Part shown: piece by piece, positions 8,203 through 15,912 of the stretch
Position numbering within the stretch: position 1 is the stretch's first letter
How the letters are laid out: every line of letters begins with the position of its first letter
From: Spirosoma arboris
GTDB lineage: Bacteria > Bacteroidota > Bacteroidia > Cytophagales > Spirosomataceae
Length of the DNA stretch: 64,000 bases
Assembly (NCBI RefSeq): GCF_009754945.1
Contig: NZ_WPIN01000016.1
Location: forward strand, 1-64,000
Direction: 5' to 3'
Made by a program: the position numbers and the translations under genes
Notes under the pieces: generated by a model
Told to the model about the DNA's origin: nothing
The model's database searches: none
The model's input: only the letters and a program-made list of their open reading frames with translations

Positions 8203-9393
8203 TCAGAGAAGCTGGTTAAAATCGGAAAGCGTCGTCAGCACGAACTTGCTTACCTCGGTGTCGTGCTTTCCGCCGGGATAGGTGTAGAGTTTCACATCGG
8301 CTCCCCGCGCTTTTAAGCCCGTATACGCATCCAGTGAATTGAAATACGGGACGACATCATCTGCATCACCATGATGCAGAAACACCTTGCCCACCGGACG
8401 CCAGTTTTCATGAAATGAATTAGCCTGTAAAATCTGGCTGAAAGCCTGATCGGACCCTTCTAGCAAACCCGCTAAAAACCGATGGTTGAAGATTTGATCG
8501 GGTACGGTCGACGGAGGCAGCGCTGCCGAGATTTGATCATACACCGGATAGGACCAAATCTGGTCAGTGGGTCGTTTCAGCCCCGTAAATCGGTTTAGGG
8601 CGTAGAGCGACCAGGAGGTGATCAGTACAACTGGCTGGTGTTGGGTACGTTGCCGGAGTACGTAGTCCACATATTCCGAAAAATGATAAGGACCCGCTAG
8701 ACCCGAACTGGCCAGTACGGTAAAGTCGTCCGCGTACTGCTCTTGGAGAAACCGATGGGCTGACAGCATCGCTCCACCCCCCTGTGACCAACCCGTTAGG
8801 AGTAGTCGTTTATCGGCCGGATAGCCTTTGCTGGTTAAGAAGGCTTTGGCAGCCAACAAGCCATCGACATTGGATTTGAACATTTCCCCGAAGCACATAT
8901 AGGGATGCTCTTGGTCGGTAGTTGAGCCGTAGCCAATGTAATCGGGTAGAAACACCGCATACCCCGCCGAGGCCCAAGTCAGCGCCATCGCCCGTACTTC
9001 ATAAAAGTCCTTGGCTTCTCCTTTGTAGTGAGAGGGAATGGTCGTTTTATCGACGATGGAAATTGTAGGCTGGGTACCGTGGAAATAGGCTAGCAGCCGG
9101 GGAGCGGGCACGCCGTTGGGTAGCATAAGCAAACCTCGGGTGGCGATCGGCTGACCCTTGTATTCGGTTTGGTAAGTTAGTACGTAATACGTCACATCAT
9201 AGAGAGCGACATCCTGAATGGAAAACTCTGAAACATTGGCCACGACCTGGGTTTTCGTCAGCGATTGGCCGGTACTGACTTCGAGCAAACTCCCTCTTAC
9301 TCCCCTAGGTGAAGGATTGTCGTTTTGCTGTTTTGCGCAGCCGCTCAGTAGCCCTAGCAGCAGTGCGAGGAAAATGGATTTAAGTGTTTTCAT
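8203..9393 (-). CDS. Alpha/beta-hydrolase lipoprotein (secretory lipase/esterase-like)
   Basis: The protein is 396 aa. It starts with a lipoprotein signal (MKTLKSIFLALLLGLLSGC), which predicts a lipidated envelope protein. The catalytic serine is in LLLTGWSQGGGAML (GxSxG), the acid residue is likely within HHGDADDVVPYFNS, and the histidine in YPGGKHDTEVSKF. The overall layout resembles the bacterial secretory lipase/esterase group; the substrate is unknown. It is the first gene of the cassette operon. The 9394-9627 stretch upstream is non-coding and presumably holds the promoter. Confidence 0.85.
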   Translation of the reverse strand: MKTLKSIFLALLLGLLSGCAKQQNDNPSPRGVRGSLLEVSTGQSLTKTQVVANVSEFSIQDVALYDVTYYVLTYQTEYKGQPIATRGLLMLPNGVPAPRLLAYFHGTQPTISIVDKTTIPSHYKGEAKDFYEVRAMALTWASAGYAVFLPDYIGYGSTTDQEHPYMCFGEMFKSNVDGLLAAKAFLTSKGYPADKRLLLTGWSQGGGAMLSAHRFLQEQYADDFTVLASSGLAGPYHFSEYVDYVLRQRTQHQPVVLITSWSLYALNRFTGLKRPTDQIWSYPVYDQISAALPPSTVPDQIFNHRFLAGLLEGSDQAFSQILQANSFHENWRPVGKVFLHHGDADDVVPYFNSLDAYTGLKARGADVKLYTYPGGKHDTEVSKFVLTTLSDFNQLL

Positions 9394-9627
9394 CTCGATT
9401 GGTTACATAGAAATAGGCCAACACTCAAGCCCAAATCTAGTCAAGTTATCTCTACGTTCAATTCGTAGAGCCATGCTGTTTTTTATAATGATCTGTCACC
9501 GCTCGGAGATAAGCTTTCCTATTGGCATTCAGGTAAGTGGCGTGGGTTTGCACTTTTGCTACTACTTTATTGATCCATCCTCCTTATTTCTGTTTGGTGA
9601 AACGGATATGGCTACGGGCTGCCGGGT

Positions 9628-9776
9628 GATTGTATAATTCACACTCGTACTCTAAGCGCGCAACCTGGATGAAATCCCAAACCAGTAGAAACTTATGCCG
9701 CATGACTGCACTGGAAATGGGCTTTGATCATCGGTAAACCCATCCGGTGCGGCATAATCTTCCATGCGGCATTATG
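9628..9776 (-). repeat. Right terminal inverted repeat of the cassette
   Basis: Partner of 6964-7112 in inverted orientation (139/149 identical). Its outer end is followed by 28 bp that have no counterpart on the left, including a palindrome at 9781-9800. Confidence 0.93.
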
Positions 9777-9780
9777 CGTC

Positions 9781-9800
9781 TTATGCCGATATCGGCATAA
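9781..9800. repeat. Perfect 20-bp palindrome at the cassette's right edge
   Basis: TTATGCCGATATCGGCATAA is self-complementary over all 20 bases. The half-site TTATGCCG recurs in both inverted ends (for example 6982-6989 and, reversed, near 7039-7046), which suggests a binding word for a recombinase or transposase. Confidence 0.75.
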
Positions 9801-9807
9801 GATTCAT

Positions 9808-10074
9808 TGGACAAAACATCCGAAGCGATTGGATCGTGATTTAGGCCGCAAACAGTATGGCGACGAAGGGTACGCTAAAGAGGAATTGGTGGCCGAACTC
9901 GGTGCCTGCTTCTTAGCGGCTGATCTAGGCTTTGAACCCATGCCTGAAACCAAACATGCCGCTTATATCCAATCCTGGCTGCAAGTCTTGAAAGACGATA
10001 AGCGCTTTATTTTTTCAGCTGCGTCTCATGCGCAAAAAGCCGTTGAATACATCCACAACTTACAATGCCCCTAA
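9808..10074 (+). pseudogene. ardC: ardC, 3' fragment
   Basis: Encodes the ArdC C-terminus directly after HEVTH: WTKHPKRLDRDLGRKQYGDEGYAKEELVAELGACFLAADLG..., ending ...EYIHNLQCP. It includes the conserved EELVAELGAAFL-type helix that supplies the third zinc ligand. An in-frame ATG at 9724 lies inside the cassette end, so a short hybrid protein could be made, but it would lack the HExxH motif. Confidence 0.88.
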
Positions 10075-10245
10075 GAGGCCCACATACATATAAAACTAAT
10101 GATTAGCAATGGATCGTTTGGCCCTCTTATTTGACACGCAAAAAAACTCTGACGACTTCAGTCAAAACTAGACACTAAGCATCGATTTTTGCTCTTCGGG
10201 GAGCTTGACCTACGCTCTCACCATCAACTAAACAGAAAAGGAATT

Positions 10246-10452
10246 ATGAAGATGATGACCGAAACCAATTCCAAAGCACCAATTCATATCGCATGCTTAG
10301 TTAAACCGAAGAAGGAGTCTGAAAAGCTGGAATGGATTAAAGTCGGTGCTCTTTAGGAGCATCCCGACAAAAAGGGCTTCATTCTATTATTATATATTCT
10401 CTGCCAAGATATCAAACTTGCCGTCCGCAAACATAAACCCAAAATTGCCTAA
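10246..10452 (+). pseudogene. Decayed copy of the small gene at 12435 (in-frame TAG)
   Basis: Starts ATG behind AGAAAAGGAATT, like its paralogue. The frame reads MKMMTETNSKAPIHIACLVKPKK...LEWIKVGAL, then TAG at 10354-10356, then EHPDKKGF... to TAA at 10450. The paralogue at 12435 reads VGAAWEHNGGEG, so the TAG replaces a Trp codon (TGG to TAG). The upstream spacer is also homologous between the copies. Non-functional copy unless the amber codon is read through. Confidence 0.75.
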
Positions 10453-10558
10453 AAAGAAGGAGGCTAGATCGAAATAATCTGTTTAGCCTTCCTCCCATCA
10501 TTTGCAATGTTTTTTGCAAAATTTTTTGTTTAAAAGCTTAATTTAAAATCGAAAAATT

Positions 10559-11149
10559 TTACTTCTTGGTGCTATCAGGCAGTTCTTTATTTAAAAAAAT
10601 CTTTTGTGCTTGTTTATAAACATCTTCCCTTGTATTAGCTGTTAATGAAAACCAGATAAGAAAAACAATAAGTAACCAAATCAAATTAGCAATTATATTT
10701 TGGGCCAACCCTATAAAAAATTGTTTTCCATTAAAAGAGTTACTTTTCATATTGTAATCCGAGATTAAAGTGTTTATTGAATTTTCGAAATTAATTAATG
10801 TGCCTTTTTGTTGATTTGCCATAATATTAGTAACTACAAGGTGATTTTTAAGAGTTACAATAAGGTCTTTATGAAAGCCATTAAATAAATTCTCTTTTTT
10901 TTCATTCACCATCTTTTCGGTTATTATTGCCAATCTTTTATTAGCTGTATTCCTAAAATTACGATATGATTGGGGGGTAAGAGTGTCTTTAAAATTTCTC
11001 ATATCATCTTCAGTTATTTTGCCTTTTTGCTTTAATATTTTATCATAAAATTCTAATTTGTTTTGCTTATAAGCAGAATAGGCGATCATGCCTAAAAGAT
11101 CGTTATCATGCTCGACGAGTTTCCGATATACATCGTTAGGATAATCCAC
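10559..11149 (-). CDS. Unknown membrane-anchored protein of an AT-rich two-gene module
   Basis: The protein is 196 aa and I do not recognise a named family with certainty. The N-terminal third has the pattern HDNDLLGMIAYSAYKQNKLEFYDKILKQKG...ITEDDMRNF, a helical region. One strong transmembrane segment lies near residues 150-172 (NIIANLIWLLIVFLIWFSL), with a charged tail after it. Base composition is far more AT-rich than the flanking genes, which suggests separate acquisition. It follows the 11161-11673 gene by 11 bp on the same strand. A defence or abortive-infection role is possible from context only. Confidence 0.7.
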   Translation of the reverse strand: MDYPNDVYRKLVEHDNDLLGMIAYSAYKQNKLEFYDKILKQKGKITEDDMRNFKDTLTPQSYRNFRNTANKRLAIITEKMVNEKKENLFNGFHKDLIVTLKNHLVVTNIMANQQKGTLINFENSINTLISDYNMKSNSFNGKQFFIGLAQNIIANLIWLLIVFLIWFSLTANTREDVYKQAQKIFLNKELPDSTKK

Positions 11150-11160
11150 TTTTGTATTTG

Positions 11161-11673
11161 TTATTTTTTAGGACCAGGACTACTAAAATATTTTCTTATC
11201 TCTTCTTGTGAAGGCATTAAATTATATTCTTTGCCCATAAAAGTGAACTTGTTCCTTTCATATATTTCCTCAATACTGACGTCAGGGCTATTCCTTACTT
11301 TTTCAATAGCTCTAATGATATCATCTTTAGTCACTTTAATATAAGATCTTTTTTTAGGTAAATTATCTTTCACTTTTAAATATCCATCATCATAGAGTTC
11401 TTTTTTTACTGTAACATTAGGATAATTCACAGCAAGATCTTTGTCAACACGTATATACTGTTGCAATCTTTTTAATGTTCGAATAAGACCAGAACCGCTA
11501 AGATCCATGTCGCCAATATCATAGTTAAGAATATATGGCTTGGTTTTTATTAATGTAGTAAAGTTCTTAATATAGCGTAACACTGTTCGCTCGGAAGGCA
11601 TTGAGGGGTGGGATTTGAAACGAGTTGGCTTTTTACGCCCTAATGCGTGCCTTGGTAATTTAGAATAGACCAT
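11161..11673 (-). CDS. Unknown basic protein, first gene of the AT-rich module
   Basis: The protein is 170 aa, very rich in lysine and arginine, and starts MVYSKLPRHALGRKKPTRFKS. No family is recognised. PSERTVLRYIKNFTTLI followed by lysine-rich stretches and KVTKDDIIRAIEKVRN hints at a nucleic-acid-binding helical protein, but no motif proves it. No transmembrane segment is visible. It shares the low GC content of the next gene and probably one transcript with it. It may act as regulator or sensor for the membrane partner; that is a guess. Confidence 0.65.
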   Translation of the reverse strand: MVYSKLPRHALGRKKPTRFKSHPSMPSERTVLRYIKNFTTLIKTKPYILNYDIGDMDLSGSGLIRTLKRLQQYIRVDKDLAVNYPNVTVKKELYDDGYLKVKDNLPKKRSYIKVTKDDIIRAIEKVRNSPDVSIEEIYERNKFTFMGKEYNLMPSQEEIRKYFSSPGPKK

Positions 11674-12081
11674 ATTTTAAATATCTCTTACTAGAGGATG
11701 CTGGTTATTAGTATCGAAAATTACATAATTAAAATTTATATAACAAGCATTTTTTTATTTTATTGTTAGGAAAATAAAAAATGCATTGATTTGTTGATAT
11801 TAATAGTAAGAATTTTCAATTAATATGAAAACTCCTACAGATTTGTTTATGACTAATCCATAATCCAGGAGAATTTATTTTACTAACTACGAAACTAGAC
11901 AGGCCAAAAAGATTGTTAAAGAATACCTTCATATTGAGATCGCTGATTAGTAATATGTAAACTCCCATAAACGCTCGAATAAAAATTAATCAAAACGGAG
12001 CGCACTATCCATTAATAACGTTCTAACTTGGTCTTTTTGGCCTATGCTTGATCTCATCCAGTGGCTCTAACATCTAACACT
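11674..12081. other. AT-rich non-coding stretch upstream of the two-gene module
   Basis: No gene is seen. It contains a hairpin with poly-T/poly-A arms (11747-11761 with 11771-11784) and a 12-bp inverted repeat of AGGCCAAAAAGA near 11903 with its complement near 12031. The promoter of the minus-strand module should lie at its left end. Confidence 0.45.
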
Positions 12082-12166
12082 TTCAAGAAATCAAACATTT
12101 TATTTCATCAGCAGTATCCCAGGCACAAAAACCGCTTAGTACATTCACAATTTACAATGCCCCTGA
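12082..12166 (+). pseudogene. Relic of a second ardC 3' end
   Basis: In frame the DNA reads SRNQTFYFISSIPGTKTA-stop-YIHNLQCP-stop. The intact fragment at 10074 ends KRFIFSAASHAQKAVEYIHNLQCP. The last eight residues are identical, and Glu (GAA) has become TAG. Downstream spacer and small gene are also duplicated, so this is the tail of a second ardC unit. Confidence 0.72.
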
Positions 12167-12266
12167 GAGGGACCACATATGCACAGACCGGTTGATTGGC
12201 AATGGATCGTTTGGCCAAATTCATCAAAACTCCTTTGCTGTCTTGGTTGAATGGTGATGGCAGCGT

Positions 12267-12396
12267 AGGTCAAGCGAGGGGGCTGACGCTTATCCCTCTT
12301 TTTTGACACGTCAAAAAAGCTCTGACGACTTCGGTCAAAAATAGACACTACGTATCGATTTTTGACCTTCGGGGAGCTGGCCCCCTCGCTTGACCT
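12267..12396 (+). promoter_or_regulatory. Nested stem-loop structure upstream of the small gene (leader RNA or origin-like)
   Basis: An outer stem pairs 12267-12283 perfectly with 12380-12396 (17 bp, AGGTCAAGCGAGGGGGC). Inside it are a hairpin at 12297-12318 (CTTTTTTGAC / GTCAAAAAAG) and one at 12333-12367 (GGTCAAAAAT / ATTTTTGACC). The structure ends about 30 bp before the AAAAGGAG ribosome site. The decayed copy near 10133-10210 keeps parts of the inner hairpins but has lost the outer stem. Confidence 0.6.
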
Positions 12397-12434
12397 ATGG
12401 CCGCTCCCATCATCAACCAAACAGAAAAGGAGAT

Positions 12435-12668
12435 ATGATGATGACTACCCAAGCTGAAACCAATGCCAAACTACCAACCCATACGATCTATGTGGTCGAA
12501 GCCAAAGAGGGCAATGCCAAATCCAATTGGCTCCCAGTAGGTGCTGCTTGGGAGCACAACGGTGGAGAAGGCTTAAGCCTGTCCATCAATTCCTTGGGCA
12601 TCTCTTACCTGAAGGACAAAGGCCAAGACGCCAATTTAGTCGTCCGGCGTAATAAACCGCAGGAGTAA
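12435..12668 (+). CDS. Small conserved mobile-element protein
   Basis: The protein is 77 aa and starts at ATG 12435 behind a strong AAAAGGAGAT site (ATGs at 12438 and 12441 are also possible). The core THTIYVVEAKEGNAKSNWLPVGAAWEHNGGEGLSLSINSL resembles a family of small proteins I recall from plasmids and integrated elements near transfer genes; function unknown. A decayed paralogue lies at 10246. A terminator follows directly. Confidence 0.75.
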   Translation: MMMTTQAETNAKLPTHTIYVVEAKEGNAKSNWLPVGAAWEHNGGEGLSLSINSLGISYLKDKGQDANLVVRRNKPQE

Positions 12669-12674
12669 CCAACG

Positions 12675-12702
12675 AAGCCGGGTAGACATCTCTGCCCGGC
12701 TT
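12675..12702. terminator. Rho-independent terminator after the small gene
   Basis: AAGCCGGGTAGA / TCTGCCCGGCTT (one mismatch, 4-nt loop) followed by TTCTC, six bases after the stop codon. The flanking A and T bases make it usable in both directions, and the gene on the other strand ends at 12732. Confidence 0.8.
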
Positions 12703-12731
12703 TTCTCAATCTCATTTTGTTTCATATCCAT

Positions 12732-13127
12732 CTAGACTTCTTTTTTTTCGACGTGTATCTCGATGACCACGGCCTCTGTTTTATCCTCAGCCAGCACATA
12801 GCGTAGGTCAGTGGCTTTAACTAGCCGAGGAAAATGATCGAGTAAGGCCATAAAGAGACTGTCCAAACTATAGCCCTTCACTAAAACAGTATGCGACGAA
12901 AAAAACAGTTTGACCATATTCGTCTCATGACCAGGATCAAACTCAGCCGCTACCAAATACGCATAATTGAAAAACATCCGCCTTCCGCCAGGCCAGGCGA
13001 AACAAATATTTCGTGCATAGCCCGACTGCTGATATTGCTGGACCTCCACCGATCCTGATAGTGCTTCAGAACCGGTTGGATTGCTTTCGCGCATCTGATC
13101 ATAGCGAAGCTTAAAGCCTTGGTCCAT
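12732..13127 (-). CDS. Hypothetical protein overlapping the relaxase 3' end
   Basis: About 131 aa from ATG 13127 (MDQGFKLRYDQMRES); an in-frame ATG at 13166 would add 13 residues lying wholly within the relaxase gene. It overlaps the relaxase stop by 17 bp, which suggests translational coupling. No family is recognised. The sequence has a mixed beta pattern (FAWPGGRRMFFNYAYLVAAEFD...VKLFFSSHTVLVKGYSLDSLFMALLDHFPR) without membrane segments. It is probably an accessory transfer protein, by position only. Confidence 0.7.
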   Translation of the reverse strand: MDQGFKLRYDQMRESNPTGSEALSGSVEVQQYQQSGYARNICFAWPGGRRMFFNYAYLVAAEFDPGHETNMVKLFFSSHTVLVKGYSLDSLFMALLDHFPRLVKATDLRYVLAEDKTEAVVIEIHVEKKEV

Positions 13128-15846
13128 AGTCTCGGTCTTTAGTCGGGGATGCTTTTGGTCGCACATTCGGCACCGCTTTGCTGGCCGATGTGCGGCTCAA
13201 AGTGTTTCGGATATGTTGGTGAACTAGCTCTTCGGTTTGGCCCACCAGTTCCAGGGCTGATTTACGATCTCCGTCGCGTAACGCAAAGTCCAATAATTGG
13301 GCTTTATCGTCGGTGTAAATACGCGCTTGGTATCGCCCCCGCGATACCGACACGTAAAACTGCTTGGCATCCGTTCCTGGAAACGTTGACGCAGGTTGGG
13401 AAATAAACACCTCGTCGACGGTTTTACCCTGCGACGCGTGCGACGTGAGGCAGTACGCATGAACCAGATGACCATAGTCCTGGCTTAGTCTATAGGCCGC
13501 TTTGCTCTGACTATTGCGCAACACGATCTCTCCGTGTTTGCTGACTTTAACCACGTCCAATAATTGGCCGTTGTTAAGACGTTTTTTGTCCTGATCAAAC
13601 CCGTTGCGGGTAATCCGAACCTGATCGCCTTTGGATAGATGAATGTCACGCTTCTGATACACGTCATAATCGCGGCTTTTATGGAGCGGCAGAGCTATAG
13701 ATTGCTGCTCATCATTTTGAATAAAAATTCCGTTTTCTGAACTGCTTTCTACAATCCAAACACTGCCCCGCTTGATGCCGGGCAGGTTTTGATTGAACTG
13801 GATAATCTGCCCGGACTGAAAGTTGCGCCAGTCACATTTCTGCGCTTCCGTCAAATTCATATTGGCTAATCGTGAAGCTTTAATTTCTTTCTTTCCTAAC
13901 AAGCCACTGGTTTTTAATTTTTCACGAATAGCCTCGGTCACGACCTCGCTTTGCTGATGGGTTGGCGAAATCACCAGCGCCGATTTCCCTTGCCGCACCG
14001 CAGCCACATAGTCTTCGACTAATGTGTCATTCGGCTGCAACGGGTCAATCTCTTGGATCGAACCCATCATGTCCAGTTTGCCAAAGGCATTCTTCATATC
14101 GCCTTTGGCCAGGTCTTCGACCGCGTGGCGATAGGCTTCATCTTTCTGGCGATAGATTTTACTCACTTCGGCGGTTTGGATACCGCCCACAGTGTTGATG
14201 ATCCGTAAGGCGTCTCCCCGCACAACACTGGCGTGTTGGCGTGTGTCGCCCCCTAAAATCAGGCGCGCGTTTTTCTGGTTGGCAAGAGCAAGCAAGCATG
14301 TCATATCTTGGGTACCGAGCAGTCCTGCTTCATCAACCCACAACACTTGGCCTGCCAAATTCTGTTGCATCGTTTCATCAGCGAGTAATTGCGCAACAGT
14401 TTGCGCGTTCTCAAATCCTTCCTCACGTAAAACCCCGCGCGACGCCTGCGAGGACGGTGCGACCACCGTCACGCGCTTACCGGCTTGTTTAATCTTTTCA
14501 ATGGCTTCGTGCATCAAAGTGGTTTTGCCAGAACCGGCAGCTCCCCGAATAATCGACACCCGATGCGGACTGGTCAGCACATGCCGGACAGCGTCGGCTT
14601 GCTGACCATCTAGTTTAAGCGCAGGCGCTTTCGTATAGAGTGGCTTGAGTTTCCCTTGACCAAGCCGGGCCAGACGTACCATCTGCTGTTCTTCGGCCAG
14701 CACCTGCCGGGTGGTGCATAACATACGCCCTTTTTCTTCGACTTGTATCAGCCGTTCATCGGCCTCAAGCCGGTCCGTGATCGTGTCTAACGACACGTCC
14801 ACATGACCGATGCTATGCCGATAAGCGGTGGCCAGCAGACGACGATCGTGCATAACCGAAGCCCGCTCGAAATCATGTTGAATCGCATGATCGACACAAT
14901 GCTCCGGCGTGAAGTCCTGTTTTTCTTTTGCTGGTGCAAAGCGGATAATCCGCTTTCCTTTTCCAGTTGATCCCAGTTCCTCGATTTGCCGACGCCAGTC
15001 GGCTTTGAGGTCGGCCATGCTATGGCCTTTCTGTTTCTTTGCGCGGGTACGGGCACCCAGCTCACTTAACTCTTTGGCATCGGTGATGCCTTTTTCTTTG
15101 GCGACTCTGCCAATCTCATCCGTCCGCTTGGAAAACAAATCGATGACCGGCTCCGGGACGCCTTCGATCTCGAAGGATTTTCCCGTACGCCTAATCTGAT
15201 AACCTTGCTCGATCAATTGATCCGATAGACGTTTGTGAAACCGGGCCTGATAATATGGCATATCCCGTTTGATGTCGCGAAACTGAACGGCCTTCATCTG
15301 TTTTTCGTCCTTGTCCCAGGTCGCATTAAAAACAAAACAGTGGGCGTGCAAATGTGGGTCGGGTAAATGATCCCCAACCGGCCTTGCCGTTTGATGGATA
15401 AAGTCAGCCCATATTAATTCGCTCGTATCGCGCTCATTATTTGCGCCTTTCTTGCGTACCCGCGTTCGGCTGTCGGCTTCCATGTCAAGCATGGTCAGCC
15501 TGACAGCCTCTTCAAACGCATCGCGTATATGGGTGTCGTTCGACAGCACATGCAGGATACTCACCGATTTGGGACAATGAAAATTAATATCGTAGCCTGT
15601 CGTTCGCTCTTCTTTGGTGCGGGGTGTCAAAGTCCCGCCGGTCACAGGATTGACGTTCTCACAAAGCGCAAAGAACGTATCTTGAGTGACTGAACCGGTA
15701 ATCCCTATACGTTCAGCAAGCTTGCCTTGTAGCCGTCCACTATATTCCTGATCCTGATCGGACAGGTAATAGTCCGCCTTTACCAATGCACCAGTAAAAT
15801 AGTCTTTGGCGTGAGCGGCAGAACTGCTTTGGATCATCCGTATCAT
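13111..15846 (-). CDS. MobF-family relaxase / helicase (TraI/TrwC-like)
   Basis: The protein is 911 aa. The N-terminal relaxase domain (1 to about 300) has tandem catalytic tyrosines Y26/Y27 (ADYYLSDQ) and the metal-binding histidine triad HLHAH at 165-169. The C-terminal SF1 helicase has Walker A GAAGSGKT at 435-442, Walker B VLWVDEAGLLG, motif V (LTSHASQGKTVDEVF) and motif VI (YVSVSRGRYQ). It would nick at oriT, stay bound to the 5' end and unwind the strand for conjugative transfer. It is the shorter MobF form, without TraI's extra domains. The following gene overlaps its stop. An in-frame ATG at 15837 is an alternative start. Confidence 0.93.
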   Translation of the reverse strand: MIRMIQSSSAAHAKDYFTGALVKADYYLSDQDQEYSGRLQGKLAERIGITGSVTQDTFFALCENVNPVTGGTLTPRTKEERTTGYDINFHCPKSVSILHVLSNDTHIRDAFEEAVRLTMLDMEADSRTRVRKKGANNERDTSELIWADFIHQTARPVGDHLPDPHLHAHCFVFNATWDKDEKQMKAVQFRDIKRDMPYYQARFHKRLSDQLIEQGYQIRRTGKSFEIEGVPEPVIDLFSKRTDEIGRVAKEKGITDAKELSELGARTRAKKQKGHSMADLKADWRRQIEELGSTGKGKRIIRFAPAKEKQDFTPEHCVDHAIQHDFERASVMHDRRLLATAYRHSIGHVDVSLDTITDRLEADERLIQVEEKGRMLCTTRQVLAEEQQMVRLARLGQGKLKPLYTKAPALKLDGQQADAVRHVLTSPHRVSIIRGAAGSGKTTLMHEAIEKIKQAGKRVTVVAPSSQASRGVLREEGFENAQTVAQLLADETMQQNLAGQVLWVDEAGLLGTQDMTCLLALANQKNARLILGGDTRQHASVVRGDALRIINTVGGIQTAEVSKIYRQKDEAYRHAVEDLAKGDMKNAFGKLDMMGSIQEIDPLQPNDTLVEDYVAAVRQGKSALVISPTHQQSEVVTEAIREKLKTSGLLGKKEIKASRLANMNLTEAQKCDWRNFQSGQIIQFNQNLPGIKRGSVWIVESSSENGIFIQNDEQQSIALPLHKSRDYDVYQKRDIHLSKGDQVRITRNGFDQDKKRLNNGQLLDVVKVSKHGEIVLRNSQSKAAYRLSQDYGHLVHAYCLTSHASQGKTVDEVFISQPASTFPGTDAKQFYVSVSRGRYQARIYTDDKAQLLDFALRDGDRKSALELVGQTEELVHQHIRNTLSRTSASKAVPNVRPKASPTKDRDYGPRL

Positions 15847-15912
15847 GAGGATCAGGGTACAGCATGGAAGGTGATCGACATCGGTGTTTCGCGTTTGCTT
15901 AAACGTGATGGG

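Larger units (their letters stand above)
6967..9804. mobile_element. 2.84-kb cassette with long inverted ends and no transposase, inserted in ardC
   Basis: The boundaries are set by the ardC reading frame. CAT occurs at 6964-6966 and again at 9805-9807, and removing 6967-9804 plus one CAT restores ardC in frame, consistent with a 3-bp target duplication. The ends are 149-bp inverted repeats. Contents: a two-gene operon on the minus strand (hydrolase lipoprotein, PorP/SprF-like protein) and no recognisable transposase or recombinase. The right end has 28 extra bases holding a 20-bp palindrome. It would have to be moved in trans. The stretch 7113-7343 between the left repeat and the cargo shows nothing coding. 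Confidence 0.8.

Noticed and set aside
9218..9637. Plus-strand open frame of 139 codons
   Set aside because: It runs antisense over the hydrolase signal peptide and its promoter region, with no recognisable protein pattern.
6967..9804. Invertible segment (phase-variation switch) bounded by inverted repeats
   Set aside because: The ardC frame is split and rejoins only on removal of the segment, which points to insertion; there is no invertase gene beside it. Inversion in place cannot be excluded but has no positive support.
12145..12420. Minus-strand frame of 91 codons
   Set aside because: It overlays the nested stem-loop region and ardC relic; no start site or family pattern supports it.
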